Positions 9,632 to 19,792 are shown, numbered from the stretch's first letter. The stretch is 64,000 nucleotides of DNA from Arthrobacter sp. PAMC 25486 (GCF_000785535.1 NZ_CP007595.1:4486439-4550438); one strand, 5' to 3'. A program made the numbers and translations. Notes: generated by a model not told the origin, from the sequence alone.

Positions 9632-9661
9632 TCGACATCTGCGCCCTTTCTGCACTAAACT
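9632..9661 (+). promoter_or_regulatory. rpsO promoter
   Basis: TCGACA (9632-9637), 18-nt spacer, TAAACT (9656-9661). Transcription would start near 9668, giving a ~100-nt leader before rpsO. Confidence 0.55.
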
Positions 9662-9770
9662 GAAAGGTGGAATCCGGCTGCAGTCCGTGGTGGCTGGATT
9701 CGGCTGTGTTTGTCCAAGCAATTGTGTTGGGCGCAGGCTACATGTTCACGGCACATTCAAGGAGTTACTT

Positions 9771-10040
9771 GTGGCATTAGACGCCGCTGTAAAGCAAGAA
9801 ATCATGCAGGCTTTTGCAACCGTCGAAGGCGACACCGGTTCGCCTGAGGTTCAGGTTGCAATGCTCTCACGTCGCATCACCGACCTGACCGAGCACTTGA
9901 AGATGCACAAGCACGACCACCACACCCGCCGCGGCCTCATGGGCCTGGTTGGTCGCCGTCGTCGCCTGCTTGCGTACCTCAAGGACACCGACATCGCCCG
10001 CTACCGTACGCTCATCGAGCGCCTCGGCCTGCGCCGCTAG
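9771..10040 (+). CDS. rpsO: 30S ribosomal protein S15
   Basis: 89-residue primary 16S-binding protein of the platform. Family signatures [32 protein letters not shown] and [10 protein letters not shown] are intact. The start is GTG at 9771, with AAGGAG at 9759-9764; the in-frame ATG at 9618 would lie upstream of the likely promoter. It is followed by a strong hairpin and then pnp, as in most bacteria. Confidence 0.98.
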   Translation: MALDAAVKQEIMQAFATVEGDTGSPEVQVAMLSRRITDLTEHLKMHKHDHHTRRGLMGLVGRRRRLLAYLKDTDIARYRTLIERLGLRR

Positions 10041-10050
10041 TCACGTGTTT

Positions 10051-10111
10051 TGAAAGGCGGCCTTCCCATGCCATGACATTCGTGTTGTGGCCGTGGGAAG
10101 GCCGCCTTTCA
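10051..10111 (+). terminator. long hairpin after rpsO
   Basis: Perfect 18-bp arms 10051-10068 and 10094-10111 (core AAAGGCGGCCTTCCC) around a 25-nt loop. It probably separates rpsO from pnp, or offers a stem for processing of a joint transcript. Confidence 0.65.
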
Positions 10112-10402
10112 CAGTGTGGCAAAGCTATGCTGTGAAACAGTGTGCCAGCGCCTTGCGCCTGCGCACCCGCACCACCACTTCGCCTCGACAGACACGCAAT
10201 GCATTCACGCACTCGCGGTCCTCGGTAGTGGCTTCCGGGAAGAAACTTACACCAGTTTCCCGCCCGTGGGCCTCGATCGAAGACCGGGTGTTGTACAGAG
10301 AACCACAGCATGATCCGGTGGTGTCCTGGGAAGAATGCGGCGCCGGTTTGGCAGCGGGGTTCACAAGAAGAACATCTACCACGAAATGGAGGTGACTCTC
10401 TC
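10112..10402 (+). promoter_or_regulatory. pnp upstream region and leader
   Basis: About 290 bp without a gene. TATGCT at 10126-10131 could be a -10 but no good -35 fits. A small stem, GAAACT (10242-10247) / AGTTTC (10254-10259) with flanking CGG/CCG, lies in the leader. PNPase leaders in other bacteria are autoregulatory, so this region may be too; that is inference. Confidence 0.35.
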
Positions 10403-12643
10403 ATGGAGGGTCCCGAGATTCAGTATTCAGAGGCCGTCATTGACAACGGCCGCTACGGCAAGCGCGTCATCCGCTTTGAAACCGGACGCCTTGCCCAGCA
10501 GGCAGCAGGTGCTGCCATGGTCTACATTGACGAAGACACCGTTTTGCTCTCAGCCACCACTGCCGGCAAGCACCCGCGTGAAGGCTTTGACTTCTTCCCG
10601 CTGACAGTTGATGTGGAAGAGCGCATGTACGCCGCCGGCCGCATCCCGGGCAGCTTCTTCCGCCGCGAAGGCCGCCCCTCAACGGAAGCCATCCTGGCCT
10701 GCCGTTTGATGGACCGCCCGCTGCGCCCGGCATTCGTCAAGGGCCTGCGCAACGAAGTTCAAATCGTTGTTACCGTTCTGGCCATCAACCCCGACGTCCT
10801 GTACGACGTGGTCGCCATCAACGCCTCGTCCATGTCAACACAGCTCTCCGGTCTGCCGTTCTCCGGCCCCATCGGTGGCGTCCGTGTTGCACTGATCGAC
10901 GACGGCCAGGGCCCGCAGTGGGTTGCGTTCCCGAAGCACTCCGAGCTGGAAAACGCCGTGTTCAACATGGTTGTTGCCGGCAAGATTGCCGGTGACGACG
11001 TCGCCATCATGATGGTGGAAGCCGAAGCAACCGACAACTCCTGGAAGCTCATCAAGGAACAGGGCCACCAGGCCCCCACCGAAGAGATCGTTTCACAGGG
11101 CCTCGAAGCTGCCAAACCGTTCATCAAGGCACTGTGTGAAGCACAGGCAGACCTGGCCGCACGCGCAGCCAAGCCCACTGTTGAATTCCCCGTCTTCCTC
11201 GACTTCCAGGATGACGTTTACAACGCCGTTGAGTCCGCTTCGGCGACCAAGCTGGCAGCTGTGTTCTCCATCGCCGACAAGCAGGAGCGCGACAACGCCT
11301 CCGACGCGTTGAAGGACGAGACCGTAGCCGCACTGGCCGGCAAATTCGAAGGCCGCGACAAGGAAATCTCCGCAGCGTTCCGCGCCCTCACCAAGCACGT
11401 CATCCGCCAGCGCATCCTCACCGAACAGGTCCGCATCGACGGCCGTGGCCTGACGGACATCCGCCAGCTCACCGCTGAAGTTGAAGTCCTGCCCCGCGTG
11501 CACGGTTCAGCCATCTTCGAGCGCGGCGAAACCCAGATCCTGGGTGTCACCACGTTGAACATGCTGAAGATGGAACAGCAGATTGACTCGTTGAGCCCGG
11601 TAACGCGCAAGCGCTACATGCACAACTACAACTTCCCGCCGTACTCCACCGGTGAAACCGGCCGCGTGGGCTCGCCCAAGCGTCGCGAAATCGGCCACGG
11701 CGCCCTGGCCGAGCGTGCCATCATGCCCGTTCTGCCAACGCGCGAGGAATTCCCCTACGCCATTCGCCAGGTCTCCGAGGCATTGAGCTCCAACGGCTCA
11801 ACCTCCATGGGCTCGGTATGTGCATCGACCCTGTCGCTGCTCAACGCCGGTGTGCCGTTGAAGGCTCCCGTTGCGGGCATCGCCATGGGCCTGGTTTCCG
11901 ACCAGGTTGACGGCCAGACCCGCTACGCAGCCCTAACCGACATCCTCGGCGCCGAAGATGCCTTCGGCGACATGGACTTCAAGGTTGCCGGAACCGCAGA
12001 GTTTGTCACGGCCATCCAGCTGGACACCAAGCTTGACGGCATCCCGGCGTCCGTTTTGGCTGCCGCACTGAAGCAGGCGCGCGAAGCACGCCTGCACATC
12101 CTGTCCGTCCTGACCAGCGCCATCGACGTCCCGGACGAGCTCTCCGAGTTCGCGCCCCGCGTCATTGCGGTCAAGATCCCCGTTGACAAGATCGGTGAGG
12201 TCATTGGGCCGAAGGGCAAGATGATCAACCAGATCCAGGAAGACACCGGCGCTGACATCTCCATTGAAGATGACGGCACGGTTTACATCGGTGCAACGAA
12301 CGGTCCGTCAGCTGACGCCGCTCGTTCAGCGATCAACGCCATCGCCAACCCCCAGATTCCTGAAATTGGCGAGCGTTACCTGGGCACCGTTGTTAAGACC
12401 ACCACGTTCGGTGCGTTCATCTCGCTCACACCGGGCAAGGATGGTCTGTTGCACATCTCCGAGCTCCGCAAGCTGGCCGATGGCAAGCGCGTGGACAACG
12501 TTGATGACATTGTTTCCGTCGGCCAGAAGATCCAGGTTGAAATCACCAAGATCGATGACCGCGGCAAGCTCTCACTCTCACCGGTTGTTGCCGGCGAAGA
12601 GAACGCCAGTGAAGAAGCAGCTACCGAAGGTGCTGCTGAATAA
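10403..12643 (+). CDS. pnp: polyribonucleotide nucleotidyltransferase (PNPase)
   Basis: 3'-5' phosphorolytic RNase and polymerase of the RNA degradation machinery. The 746 residues hold two RNase PH domains (first with [21 protein letters not shown], second with [27 protein letters not shown] and [21 protein letters not shown]), a KH domain around residues 585-645 ([12 protein letters not shown]) and an S1 domain around 655-725 ([22 protein letters not shown]). Start 10403 has GGAGGTG at 10388-10394. The M16 peptidase gene follows 3 nt later. Confidence 0.98.
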   Translation: MEGPEIQYSEAVIDNGRYGKRVIRFETGRLAQQAAGAAMVYIDEDTVLLSATTAGKHPREGFDFFPLTVDVEERMYAAGRIPGSFFRREGRPSTEAILACRLMDRPLRPAFVKGLRNEVQIVVTVLAINPDVLYDVVAINASSMSTQLSGLPFSGPIGGVRVALIDDGQGPQWVAFPKHSELENAVFNMVVAGKIAGDDVAIMMVEAEATDNSWKLIKEQGHQAPTEEIVSQGLEAAKPFIKALCEAQADLAARAAKPTVEFPVFLDFQDDVYNAVESASATKLAAVFSIADKQERDNASDALKDETVAALAGKFEGRDKEISAAFRALTKHVIRQRILTEQVRIDGRGLTDIRQLTAEVEVLPRVHGSAIFERGETQILGVTTLNMLKMEQQIDSLSPVTRKRYMHNYNFPPYSTGETGRVGSPKRREIGHGALAERAIMPVLPTREEFPYAIRQVSEALSSNGSTSMGSVCASTLSLLNAGVPLKAPVAGIAMGLVSDQVDGQTRYAALTDILGAEDAFGDMDFKVAGTAEFVTAIQLDTKLDGIPASVLAAALKQAREARLHILSVLTSAIDVPDELSEFAPRVIAVKIPVDKIGEVIGPKGKMINQIQEDTGADISIEDDGTVYIGATNGPSADAARSAINAIANPQIPEIGERYLGTVVKTTTFGAFISLTPGKDGLLHISELRKLADGKRVDNVDDIVSVGQKIQVEITKIDDRGKLSLSPVVAGEENASEEAATEGAAE

Positions 12644-12646
12644 TTC

Positions 12647-14005
12647 ATGGCGATCACCCTTTTGCCGCTGATAAGTGCTGCTGACGGACATGGCGGGCGC
12701 GACTCCACAGTAATCTCCGGCCAGGTCGGCGGCGCCGTTGTGCGCCGCTCGGTCCTGCCTGGGGGTGTGCGGGTCCTGACAGAAGCCATGCCCGGGCAGC
12801 GCAGTGCGACAATCGGGTTTTGGGTTGGTGTTGGCTCTCGGGATGAATCCGAGGGCCAACACGGCTCAACCCATTTCCTTGAACACCTGCTGTTCAAGGG
12901 CACCCAGCGCCGGACAGCGCTGGAGATTGCCTCCGCCTTTGACGAGGTGGGAGGCGAATCCAACGCCGCCACGGCCAAGGAAAGCACCTGCTACTACGCA
13001 CGTGTGCTGGACACCGACCTGCCCATGGCCATTGACGTCATCGCCGACATGGTCACCTCCGCCGTGATTGACCCGGCGGAGCTGGAGCAGGAACGCGATG
13101 TCATCCTGGAGGAAATCGCCATGGACGGCGACGACCCAACCGATGTTGCACACGAAAAGTTTGTGGCCGCCGTGCTCGGCGAGCACGCACTGGGCCGCCC
13201 CATCGGCGGCACCCCCGAAGCAATCATGGCAGTGCCCCGCGAATCCGTCTGGGCGCACTACCAAAAGCACTACCGCCCCGACACGCTGGTCATCACGGCT
13301 GCCGGCGGCCTTGACCATGACACCGTGTGCGCCCTGGTGCAGGACGCCCTGCAAACGGCCGGCTGGTCCCTGGACGAGGGCGCCATTCCGGCGCCGCGCC
13401 GTTCCAGCGATCCGGTCGCCATCACCGGAACAGCCGGACTGCATGTGGTGAACCGCCAGGTGGAGCAGGCCAACATCATCCTGGGCTGCCCGTCCCTGCG
13501 CGCCACCGATTCGCGCCGCTACGTCATGAGCGTGTTGAACTCCGTTCTTGGCGGCGGCATGTCCTCGCGCCTGTTCCAGGAGATCCGGGAGAAGCGCGGA
13601 CTCGTGTATTCCACGTACTCCTTCGCCTCCTCCTACGCAGACGCAGGCTACTTTGGCATGTACGCGGGCTGCGCCCCGGCCAAGGTTGGCCAGGTCATCG
13701 GGCTGTTGACGGCCGAGCTGGAAAAGCTTGCCGAACACGGCGTCTCCGAGGAAGAGCTGAACAAGGCGCTGGGACAGCTGTCCGGCGGCATCGTGCTGGC
13801 ACTGGAGGACAGCGGATCCCGCATGTCACGCCTGGGCCGGGCCGAAATTGTCACCGGCGAATTCCTTGACATTGACGAATCGCTGGACCGCATCCGCAAG
13901 GTCACCGCCGCCGAGGTGCAGGAGCTGGCCCGCGAACTGGCCGCCTCACCGCGCACCATCACCGTGGTTGGCCCGTTCGAGGAAACCGAAACCTTCGGCC
14001 TCTAA
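12647..14005 (+). CDS. pepR: M16 family zinc metallopeptidase (PepR-like)
   Basis: 452-residue inverzincin. The zinc motif is HFLEH (His76, Glu79, His80), with the third ligand expected in ELEQERDVILEEI about 70 residues later. The C-terminal half has the R/Y pair region LFQEIREKRGLVYSTYSF. There is no signal peptide, so it is probably cytoplasmic; the substrate is unknown. Direct coupling to pnp is conserved in actinobacteria (the M. tuberculosis neighbour of pnp is pepR). Start 12647 has no strong ribosome binding site, so translation may depend on pnp. Confidence 0.92.
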   Translation: MAITLLPLISAADGHGGRDSTVISGQVGGAVVRRSVLPGGVRVLTEAMPGQRSATIGFWVGVGSRDESEGQHGSTHFLEHLLFKGTQRRTALEIASAFDEVGGESNAATAKESTCYYARVLDTDLPMAIDVIADMVTSAVIDPAELEQERDVILEEIAMDGDDPTDVAHEKFVAAVLGEHALGRPIGGTPEAIMAVPRESVWAHYQKHYRPDTLVITAAGGLDHDTVCALVQDALQTAGWSLDEGAIPAPRRSSDPVAITGTAGLHVVNRQVEQANIILGCPSLRATDSRRYVMSVLNSVLGGGMSSRLFQEIREKRGLVYSTYSFASSYADAGYFGMYAGCAPAKVGQVIGLLTAELEKLAEHGVSEEELNKALGQLSGGIVLALEDSGSRMSRLGRAEIVTGEFLDIDESLDRIRKVTAAEVQELARELAASPRTITVVGPFEETETFGL

Positions 14006-14031
14006 CTTTTTACCTCTGCGCACGTCTGCGC

Positions 14032-14101
14032 AAAAATGCCGCCGTTTGACACAAATGCCAGAGATTGAACTGTGGCATTTGCGTCAAACGGCGGCATTTT
14101 T
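14032..14101. terminator. 29-bp-arm hairpin at convergent junction
   Basis: Arms 14032-14060 and 14073-14101 pair with one mismatch; AAAAATGCCGCCG starts the left arm and the right arm ends in TTTTT. The loop is 12 nt. Poly-A and poly-T at the two edges make it a terminator for both strands. The AAAAATGCCGC start recurs in the hairpin at 25938. Confidence 0.7.
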
Positions 14102-14170
14102 GGCTCGGGGCTCGGGGCTACTCGTTTTCATCGACACGCGACGGCGGTGCCTGCCGCCCGGAACTGGCCG

Positions 14171-14482
14171 CTACCCGGCGTGGCCCGGCTGGGCCACCGG
14201 GATGCCGAGCTGTTCGACGATGCGTGTCTTGGGCCCGCCTGCCAGTGCCGGGGACGCTGCCGGTGTTGACCACACCTGGGACTGCAGGCGCCGCAGGAAT
14301 TGCTCCGCCGCGCCGGCCGTGGCGAAGTCCAGGTCCAGGACAACGTAGTGTTCGTCCCCCACGGGGCGGTACACGCGTTCGGCCACCACCCCTGAGGCCG
14401 CACGCCCCAGCGGATCGGACGTGTAGGCCCCCAGCCACATGCCAAAGTCCTTGATGCCGTGTTCAATCTGCAAGGTATGCAT
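14171..14482 (-). CDS. small conserved protein, possible dimeric alpha/beta-barrel fold
   Basis: 103-residue protein beginning MHTLQIEHGIKDFGMWLGAY. The pattern (short strand with HGIKDF, central EHYVVLDLDFATAGAAEQFLRRL, C-terminal GGPKTRIVEQL) resembles antibiotic-monooxygenase/EthD-type ferredoxin-fold barrels, but I cannot name a family. The start at 14482 has AAAGGAC at the right distance; a longer open frame reading in from upstream is not real because it overlaps the LuxR gene. It lies back to back with that regulator, 120 bp apart, so it is a likely target. Confidence 0.7.
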   Translation of the reverse strand: MHTLQIEHGIKDFGMWLGAYTSDPLGRAASGVVAERVYRPVGDEHYVVLDLDFATAGAAEQFLRRLQSQVWSTPAASPALAGGPKTRIVEQLGIPVAQPGHAG

Positions 14483-14602
14483 TGCCTGTCCTTTCGTGGA
14501 AACTGATGCCTTGACTTTAGGTCTGTGAGCCGCGACGCACCATCCCATAAATCTGGGAAACGTAGCCCAGTGCAGGGCGGACAATGCGCGCATACTGAAG
14601 GC

Positions 14603-15691
14603 ATGATCAGCGAATGGGCCCTGCGCCGCTGCCTGGATCGGGTTCAGGCACTGGGGGATGCCCGCCTCAACAGCCACGCCTACCGTTCCGGCGTGCTGGG
14701 TGAGCTGCACACTGTCGTCGGACATGATGCCTGGGTCTGGCCGCTGGCGGACCCGGTCACGAGCGTTGGTGTTGCGCCGATGGCCCAGGGTCCGTTCGCG
14801 GGGGAGTTGCCGGCACTGATCTCCCTGAGGTACCGGACACGGGTCAACAGGTGGACCGCTCTGCCCATCAATCCGTCGCGGGCGGTGTCCCTGAAGCAGG
14901 CAACGGGGGGTGAGCCCGGGCTCAGTGCCTTGTGGCCGCTTTTGTCCCGCTACGGGGTGGTAGACGTCTTGTCTGTTGCCTTTGCCGACCGCTGGGGGCT
15001 GTGGGGCTGGCTCGAGCTGTGGCGGGGACAGGGCCAGGCCGACTTCTCCAGCGACGAGGCGCAGAGCCTGCAAACCATGGCGGCGGCTATTGCCACAGGC
15101 CTGCGGAAATGCTCCGCCCGGGAATTTCAAGCCGGCGCCGTTGACGGTTCCTCGTCCGGCCACCGCCAGGCCGTATTGGTGCTTGCCGACGACCTGTCCA
15201 TCGTGAGCCAGACCGCATCAGCGGGCCTGTGGCTGGAATTGTTGCAGCGGGCACCCCGCCCGCACCAAGGCGTGCCGGCTGAGGTGTTGAATGTGGCTGC
15301 ACAACTTTTGGCGGTGGAGTGCGGCGTTGACTCTCATCCGGCCCGTTCGCGTGTCCCTGTGGGAGGCGGGGTGTGGGCGTCCATGTCGGCGGCCAGGATG
15401 ACGACGGGCCTTGCCGGTGCCACGGCGCCGATTGCCGTCACCATCCAGGACGCCCTGCCCTCGGAACGGATCGAGGTATTCGAGCGCAGCTTTGCCCTGA
15501 GCCAACGGGAATCCCAGTTGTTGGAGTTTTGTGCAGCGGGCCTGGATACGGCCGCCCTCGCCCGAAGAATGGGGCTCAGCCGGTACACGATTCAGGATGT
15601 TTTCAAGTCGCTCTTCGGCAAATGCGGTGTGCAGAGCAGGGGCGCACTCCTGGCACTGCCACTGGGGCCGCTGGCACGAGGGCGTTCTTGA
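14603..15691 (+). CDS. LuxR-type transcriptional regulator
   Basis: 362 residues. The C-terminal ~55 residues form a LuxR/GerE helix-turn-helix: LSQRESQLLEFCAAGLDTAALARRMG then LSRYTIQDVFKSLFGKCGVQSR. The N-terminal ~300 residues have GAF-like features (PLSRYGVVDVLSVAFADRWGLWGWLELWR) and probably sense a ligand. No receiver domain is seen, so it is not a classical response regulator. The ATG at 14603 is preceded by GAAGG and also by CATACT 6 nt upstream, so it may be leaderless. Divergent from the small gene at 14482 and convergent with moaD. Confidence 0.82.
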   Translation: MISEWALRRCLDRVQALGDARLNSHAYRSGVLGELHTVVGHDAWVWPLADPVTSVGVAPMAQGPFAGELPALISLRYRTRVNRWTALPINPSRAVSLKQATGGEPGLSALWPLLSRYGVVDVLSVAFADRWGLWGWLELWRGQGQADFSSDEAQSLQTMAAAIATGLRKCSAREFQAGAVDGSSSGHRQAVLVLADDLSIVSQTASAGLWLELLQRAPRPHQGVPAEVLNVAAQLLAVECGVDSHPARSRVPVGGGVWASMSAARMTTGLAGATAPIAVTIQDALPSERIEVFERSFALSQRESQLLEFCAAGLDTAALARRMGLSRYTIQDVFKSLFGKCGVQSRGALLALPLGPLARGRS

Positions 15692-15708
15692 GCGGTTCGG
15701 TGCGGGGG

Positions 15709-15990
15709 CTACCCCCCGGCGAAGGGCGGCAGCACGTCCACGACGTCGCCGGGGGAGAGCGCCAAGCTGAGGTCCCGCGTCGAGACCTCGTTGAGCAGGA
15801 AGCTGCAGCGGGTCAGGATCTCGGCCAGCGGGGGAGTGTGGCCGGACGCCGACGCCGGGAAACTCGCTACGAGAAAGTCGGACAGGTCCGCCAATGTGAA
15901 CGGCTGGGATCCGGCCAGTGCGGCGAGGTCCACCCGCTGCTCCTCAACGCCCGTGGCAGCGGCTGCTGCGGCAAAGAATCGTACGAACAT
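15709..15990 (-). CDS. moaD: molybdopterin synthase sulfur carrier subunit MoaD
   Basis: 93-residue ubiquitin-fold protein ending in the diagnostic Gly-Gly (DVLPPFAGG), which is thiocarboxylated and donates sulfur to make molybdopterin with MoaE. The start at 15990 has GGAGGA just upstream, and the N-terminus MFVRFFAAAAAATG fits the family. It is 2 nt downstream of moaA in the same direction. Its partner moaE is at 20279 on the other strand. The activating enzyme MoeB is not in the window. Confidence 0.93.
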   Translation of the reverse strand: MFVRFFAAAAAATGVEEQRVDLAALAGSQPFTLADLSDFLVASFPASASGHTPPLAEILTRCSFLLNEVSTRDLSLALSPGDVVDVLPPFAGG

Positions 15991-15992
15991 GC

Positions 15993-17108
15993 TTATCCTC
16001 CAATGGCACTCATGCTGCGGTCGGGCTGCACAAAATCTGCATCCCCCAAGCCTGGGTGGCCCATGCCGTGGGCTCGCGGCTTCGCCCACATGGCGTCCTG
16101 CCAGCGCGAGGCGACGGCGTCGTCGTCGTGCGTGGCAGAACCGGCGCGCAGCAGCGGCAGCAGGTCCACCTCGGTGCGGGAGAACAGGCAGCTCATAACC
16201 TTGCCCTCGGCTGTGATGCGGGTGCGGCGGCAGTCGGCGCAGAACGGCTCCGTCACCGAGGCGATGATGCCCACGGTGCCCAGCAGTGTTGCCGAACCGG
16301 GGTGCCTGGCCTCGAAGCGTTCGGCCGGGGCGCCGTCGCGTGCCCGCGGATCGGGGGAGAGCTCAAAGGCGGTGGCGAGGATGGCGCGGATTTCCTCGGC
16401 GGTGATCATGCCCTCGCGGGTCCAGCCATGGTCGGCGTCCAGCGGCATTTGCTCAATGAAGCGCAGTTCGTAACCGCGGTCCAGGCACCATTGCAGCAGC
16501 TCGGGCGCATGGGCGTCGTTGATGCCGCGCAGCAGGACGGCGTTGATCTTGATGGGGGCCAGGCCGGCGGCGGCAGCGGCCTCTATCCCGGCCAGGACCT
16601 GGTCAAGGAACGGGCGGCGGGTCAGTTGCAGGAAGGCGTCGTGGTGCAGCGTGTCCATGGAGACGTTCAGTCGCGTCAGCCCGGCGTCGGCCAGTGCCTG
16701 GGCCTTTTTGGCCAAGCCCACACCGTTGGTGGTCAGCGAGATGGGCAGTTCCGGGTGGTTGGCCCGCAGCGCTGCGATGATGTCGACAAGGTCCGCACGC
16801 ACCAGCGGTTCCCCACCCGTGAGGCGCAGCTCGCGCACACCGAGACGGTCCACGCCCAGCCCCACCAGCCGCACGATCTCCTCGGCTGTCAGCAGTTTGT
16901 CCTTCTTCAGCCAGTCCAGCCCGGCCTCCGGCATGCAGTATTGGCAGCGCAGATTGCACTTGTCGGTCAGCGACAGGCGCATGTCGGTGGCGACCCGCCC
17001 AAACTGGTCCCGCAGGCCGGTTTCGGTTCCGCCGGGACGCGGGGCACCCGGCTCGTCAGTGCCGGGGCGCACCTCCGGCATGCCCAGTGTCACGCGTGCA
17101 GTTTCCAT
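15993..17108 (-). CDS. moaA: GTP 3',8-cyclase MoaA
   Basis: Radical SAM enzyme for the first step of molybdenum cofactor synthesis; with MoaC it turns GTP into cyclic pyranopterin monophosphate. The 371 residues show the SAM cluster CNLRCQYC in RLSLTDKCNLRCQYCMPEAG, GGEPLVR, and the C-terminal second cluster CADCRRTRITAEGKVMSC. It ends in the typical Gly-Gly. Start 17108 is chosen because TAGCGT lies 7 nt before it and homology starts soon after. Operon: moaA-moaD leftward. Confidence 0.96.
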   Translation of the reverse strand: METARVTLGMPEVRPGTDEPGAPRPGGTETGLRDQFGRVATDMRLSLTDKCNLRCQYCMPEAGLDWLKKDKLLTAEEIVRLVGLGVDRLGVRELRLTGGEPLVRADLVDIIAALRANHPELPISLTTNGVGLAKKAQALADAGLTRLNVSMDTLHHDAFLQLTRRPFLDQVLAGIEAAAAAGLAPIKINAVLLRGINDAHAPELLQWCLDRGYELRFIEQMPLDADHGWTREGMITAEEIRAILATAFELSPDPRARDGAPAERFEARHPGSATLLGTVGIIASVTEPFCADCRRTRITAEGKVMSCLFSRTEVDLLPLLRAGSATHDDDAVASRWQDAMWAKPRAHGMGHPGLGDADFVQPDRSMSAIGG

Positions 17109-17115
17109 AGCCTCA

Positions 17116-17121
17116 ACGCTA
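17116..17121 (-). promoter_or_regulatory. leaderless -10 of moaA
   Basis: On the minus strand TAGCGT precedes the ATG by 7 nt (TGAGGCT). TTGAGG in the spacer could alternatively act as a weak ribosome binding site of a longer transcript. Confidence 0.5.
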
Positions 17122-17162
17122 CGCCACTTTTGGCTTTTCGGATGGGGTGAGGGCCCGCTGTC

Positions 17163-17204
17163 CTGCCGTCCCGGTTGCCGGCCGGCTGCCGTCCCGGTTG
17201 CCGG
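17163..17204. repeat. 19-bp direct repeat
   Basis: CTGCCGTCCCGGTTGCCGG occurs at 17163-17181 and 17186-17204, 23 bp apart, in the GC-rich gap between the 17254 membrane gene and moaA. No function is evident. Confidence 0.7.
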
Positions 17205-17253
17205 AGCGGTCGCAGGGCCGGCGGCCGGGCCATGCACGACGGCGGCCAACGGC

Positions 17254-17784
17254 TCAGACGCCCTGCGCCAGCGCCCGCTCCACAAAGGTTTTGGAGACGT
17301 CGATGTTGCGCAGGATCCGGGCCTTGCGCCGCCCTTCGGGGAGCGCCCCGGCTGCTGCCAGCTCTTCGGCGGTCCAGGGCAGGACGCTGCGGGCGCCGCC
17401 TGCGGCCCGCCAGCGCCGGTACCATTGCGGCCCGAGGAAGGGCGGCCACCAGTAGACGGACACCATCAGGGGGACCGCCGGAATCCAAAACGGCACCGCC
17501 CACATGAATTTGCGCGCCTCCTCCCAGTGCAGCGCCTCAAACAGCAGGGACGGCATGACCGCGGCAACGATGAGACCGGCGCACAGTAGGGAAAAAGGAT
17601 AGTGGTTGATGGGCAGCTGCCTGCGCAGCGTCACGACGGGCGGGGCCACAGTCCATGACCGCCAGTCGCCGCGCAGAGCCAGCCATGCGGGATACAGCAG
17701 CGCGGCCACCACCGCGGGCATGAGTGGAATGCCGACCAGGACTGCGTCGTCCAGCAGCCAGCTCATGGTTGACGGCAGTTTCAT
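17254..17784 (-). CDS. hypothetical membrane protein in Moco island
   Basis: 176 residues with about three hydrophobic helices (roughly residues 9-36, 63-83, 93-112) and a soluble C-terminus rich in Arg/Glu/Ala. WTAEELAAAGALPEGRRKARILRNIDVSKTFVERAL would make a good search probe. I do not recognise a family. The ATG at 17784 has GAAGGACC close by. It points left, away from moeA and towards moaA, 145 bp upstream of moaA. A link to cofactor synthesis or molybdate uptake is not supported beyond position. Confidence 0.65.
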   Translation of the reverse strand: MKLPSTMSWLLDDAVLVGIPLMPAVVAALLYPAWLALRGDWRSWTVAPPVVTLRRQLPINHYPFSLLCAGLIVAAVMPSLLFEALHWEEARKFMWAVPFWIPAVPLMVSVYWWPPFLGPQWYRRWRAAGGARSVLPWTAEELAAAGALPEGRRKARILRNIDVSKTFVERALAQGV

Positions 17785-17918
17785 GGGTCCTTCACGGTTC
17801 GTGGATTCCTGCCCGGCAGGGAAAATTCACAGTAGCAAAGCGGGCGCGGCCCCGCTCTGCTGCTGCTCACCTAGGATGGATCAAAAGGGTGCCGGGCGGC
17901 GCCTGCGGGAAGGGAACC

Positions 17919-19262
17919 ATGCACAGATCTGTTGCCGAACACCAGGAGGCCGTTACGGAGCTGCTGCGCCGGAGCTGGGCCGGGTTCCCTTCCCCGGTGA
18001 TGGACGACGGCGGCACACCCGTCCCGCTGTCTCTGGCCCGCGGGAGGGTGCTCGCCCAGGATCTTGTGGCGGGCATGGACCTGCCACCCTTCACCAATTC
18101 GCAGATGGACGGCTACGCCATGTGGGTGGATCCTGCACTGGCCGGCTCCGAACGGGCCCGTCCCGCACAATCGGAATCCGTTGATTCGGGGAAATCAACC
18201 AGTTACGTGGTGGGGGAGACCATCGCCGCAGGGGCCGTTCCAAGAGAACTGCCGCCCGGCACCGCCGCCCCCATCATGACCGGCGCCATGCTCCCGGCAC
18301 GGGCAAACGCCGTGGTGCCGGTCGAACGGGCCGTGCCCGCACTATTCGCCGAGGCGGGCGCCACGGTCGAACTGCCGGCCACCGCCCCGGACGCCTTCGT
18401 CCGGGCCCAGGGAAGCGACGTGCAACGCGGGAGCACCGTCATTGCCGCCGGAACGATCCTGAACGCGGCACACCTGGGGCTGGCCGCGGCTCTGGGCTGC
18501 ACCGAACTCGTGGTCCGGCGCCGGGTCCGCGTGCTGCTGCTGACCACCGGTGACGAGGTGCTGGCTCCCGGGGACCCCGCCGCGGCCAACGGGCTGCCGC
18601 CCGGCATGATCTTTGATGCCAACGGGGCGCTGCTGCGTGCGGCCCTGGAGGAATCCGGCGTCGAGGTGCTCCACAGCCACATGGTCAGGGATGAGCCCTC
18701 GGCCCTGCTGCGGCTGCTGGAATCCCGGGTGGGTCATGCCCCTGCCCACAGCGGCGCCCCGGAACCAACCTGCGACCTGGTGGTCTCAGTGGGCGGTATC
18801 AGTGCCGGCGCCTTTGAGGTGGTGCGCCAGGCACTGGGCAGTGCCGGAAAACACGCCGAGATGGAGTTCCTGCACGTGGCCCTGCAGCCCGGCGGCCCGC
18901 AGGGACTGGGCACCTTCCGGGGCGTGCCGTTCCTGGCCTTCCCCGGAAACCCCGTCAGTTCCTATGTATCCCTGGAATTGTTCCTGCGCCCGGCCCTGTC
19001 GGCGCTGCTCGGCGCCCCCACGCCCCGGCACCGCGTGGTGGCCGCCCTGGAACACCCCCTGACGTCCCCGCTGGGCAAGCACCAGATCCGGCGCGGCGTC
19101 TATTCGGGGCCCGAATTTGAATCGGCCCCGTCAGTCCATGAGGTGGGCGGGACATCCTCCCATTTGCTGGGCTCACTGGGCCGGGCCAACGCCTTGATCC
19201 AGGTCCCGGCGGGTGTCACCGCATTGCAGGCCGGCGCAAAAGTGGAAGTATGGCTGTTGTGA
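17919..19262 (+). CDS. moeA: molybdopterin molybdenumtransferase MoeA
   Basis: Inserts molybdenum into adenylylated molybdopterin. The 447 residues include [14 protein letters not shown] (around 55-68), the MoCF-binding domain with [29 protein letters not shown] and [18 protein letters not shown], and a C-terminal beta domain. Start 17919 has GGGAAGGGAA upstream; a possible -10 TAGGAT is at 17872. First gene of the moeA-moaC-mog-moaE series, overlapping moaC by 13 nt. Confidence 0.95.
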   Translation: MHRSVAEHQEAVTELLRRSWAGFPSPVMDDGGTPVPLSLARGRVLAQDLVAGMDLPPFTNSQMDGYAMWVDPALAGSERARPAQSESVDSGKSTSYVVGETIAAGAVPRELPPGTAAPIMTGAMLPARANAVVPVERAVPALFAEAGATVELPATAPDAFVRAQGSDVQRGSTVIAAGTILNAAHLGLAAALGCTELVVRRRVRVLLLTTGDEVLAPGDPAAANGLPPGMIFDANGALLRAALEESGVEVLHSHMVRDEPSALLRLLESRVGHAPAHSGAPEPTCDLVVSVGGISAGAFEVVRQALGSAGKHAEMEFLHVALQPGGPQGLGTFRGVPFLAFPGNPVSSYVSLELFLRPALSALLGAPTPRHRVVAALEHPLTSPLGKHQIRRGVYSGPEFESAPSVHEVGGTSSHLLGSLGRANALIQVPAGVTALQAGAKVEVWLL

Positions 19263-19792
19263 CTACTTCAGAGACACCCGCACTCCCAGAGGCGCCCGCA
19301 CTGACCCACCTGCGCCAGGACGGCACCGCCGCCATGGTGGACGTGTCAGCCAAGGTCGTGACCACCCGCGAGGCCACCGCCACCGGCACCGTGACCACCA
19401 CCCCGTCCGTCATGGCGCTCCTTGGCTCCGGCGGCCTGCCCAAGGGTGACGCCCTGGCCGTGGCCCGTGTGGCAGGCATCATGGGTGCCAAGAAAACACC
19501 CGAACTCATTCCGCTGTGCCACCCCCTGCCCATCTCCAAGGTGAGTGTTGACTTTGAACTGGGCGACACCGCCGTCACCATCCTCGCCACGGTGAAAACC
19601 CGCGGGGTGACAGGTGTTGAAATGGAGGCTCTGACAGCCGTTTCCGTCGCCGCACTGAGCGTCTACGACATGATCAAGGCCGTCGACAAACACGCCGTCA
19701 TCTCCGGCATTCAGGTCCTGGCCAAGAGCGGCGGCAAGAGCGGGGACTGGGCTGTGGAAGCCGGCCAAAGCCAAGAAACCACCACGCCATGA
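19250..19792 (+). CDS. moaC: cyclic pyranopterin monophosphate synthase MoaC
   Basis: Works after MoaA to form cyclic pyranopterin monophosphate. In 180 residues it has the family blocks [31 protein letters not shown], and [26 protein letters not shown] with the catalytic Asp/Lys region. The N-terminus overlaps the moeA end; an in-frame GTG at 19259 overlapping the moeA stop is an equally possible start. It ends in ATGA with mog. Confidence 0.95.
   Translation: MAVVTTSETPALPEAPALTHLRQDGTAAMVDVSAKVVTTREATATGTVTTTPSVMALLGSGGLPKGDALAVARVAGIMGAKKTPELIPLCHPLPISKVSVDFELGDTAVTILATVKTRGVTGVEMEALTAVSVAALSVYDMIKAVDKHAVISGIQVLAKSGGKSGDWAVEAGQSQETTTP

Noticed and set aside
14482..15163. Upstream extension of the 103-residue gene on the minus strand
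   Set aside because: The extension is antisense to the LuxR gene; a good ribosome binding site supports the short form.
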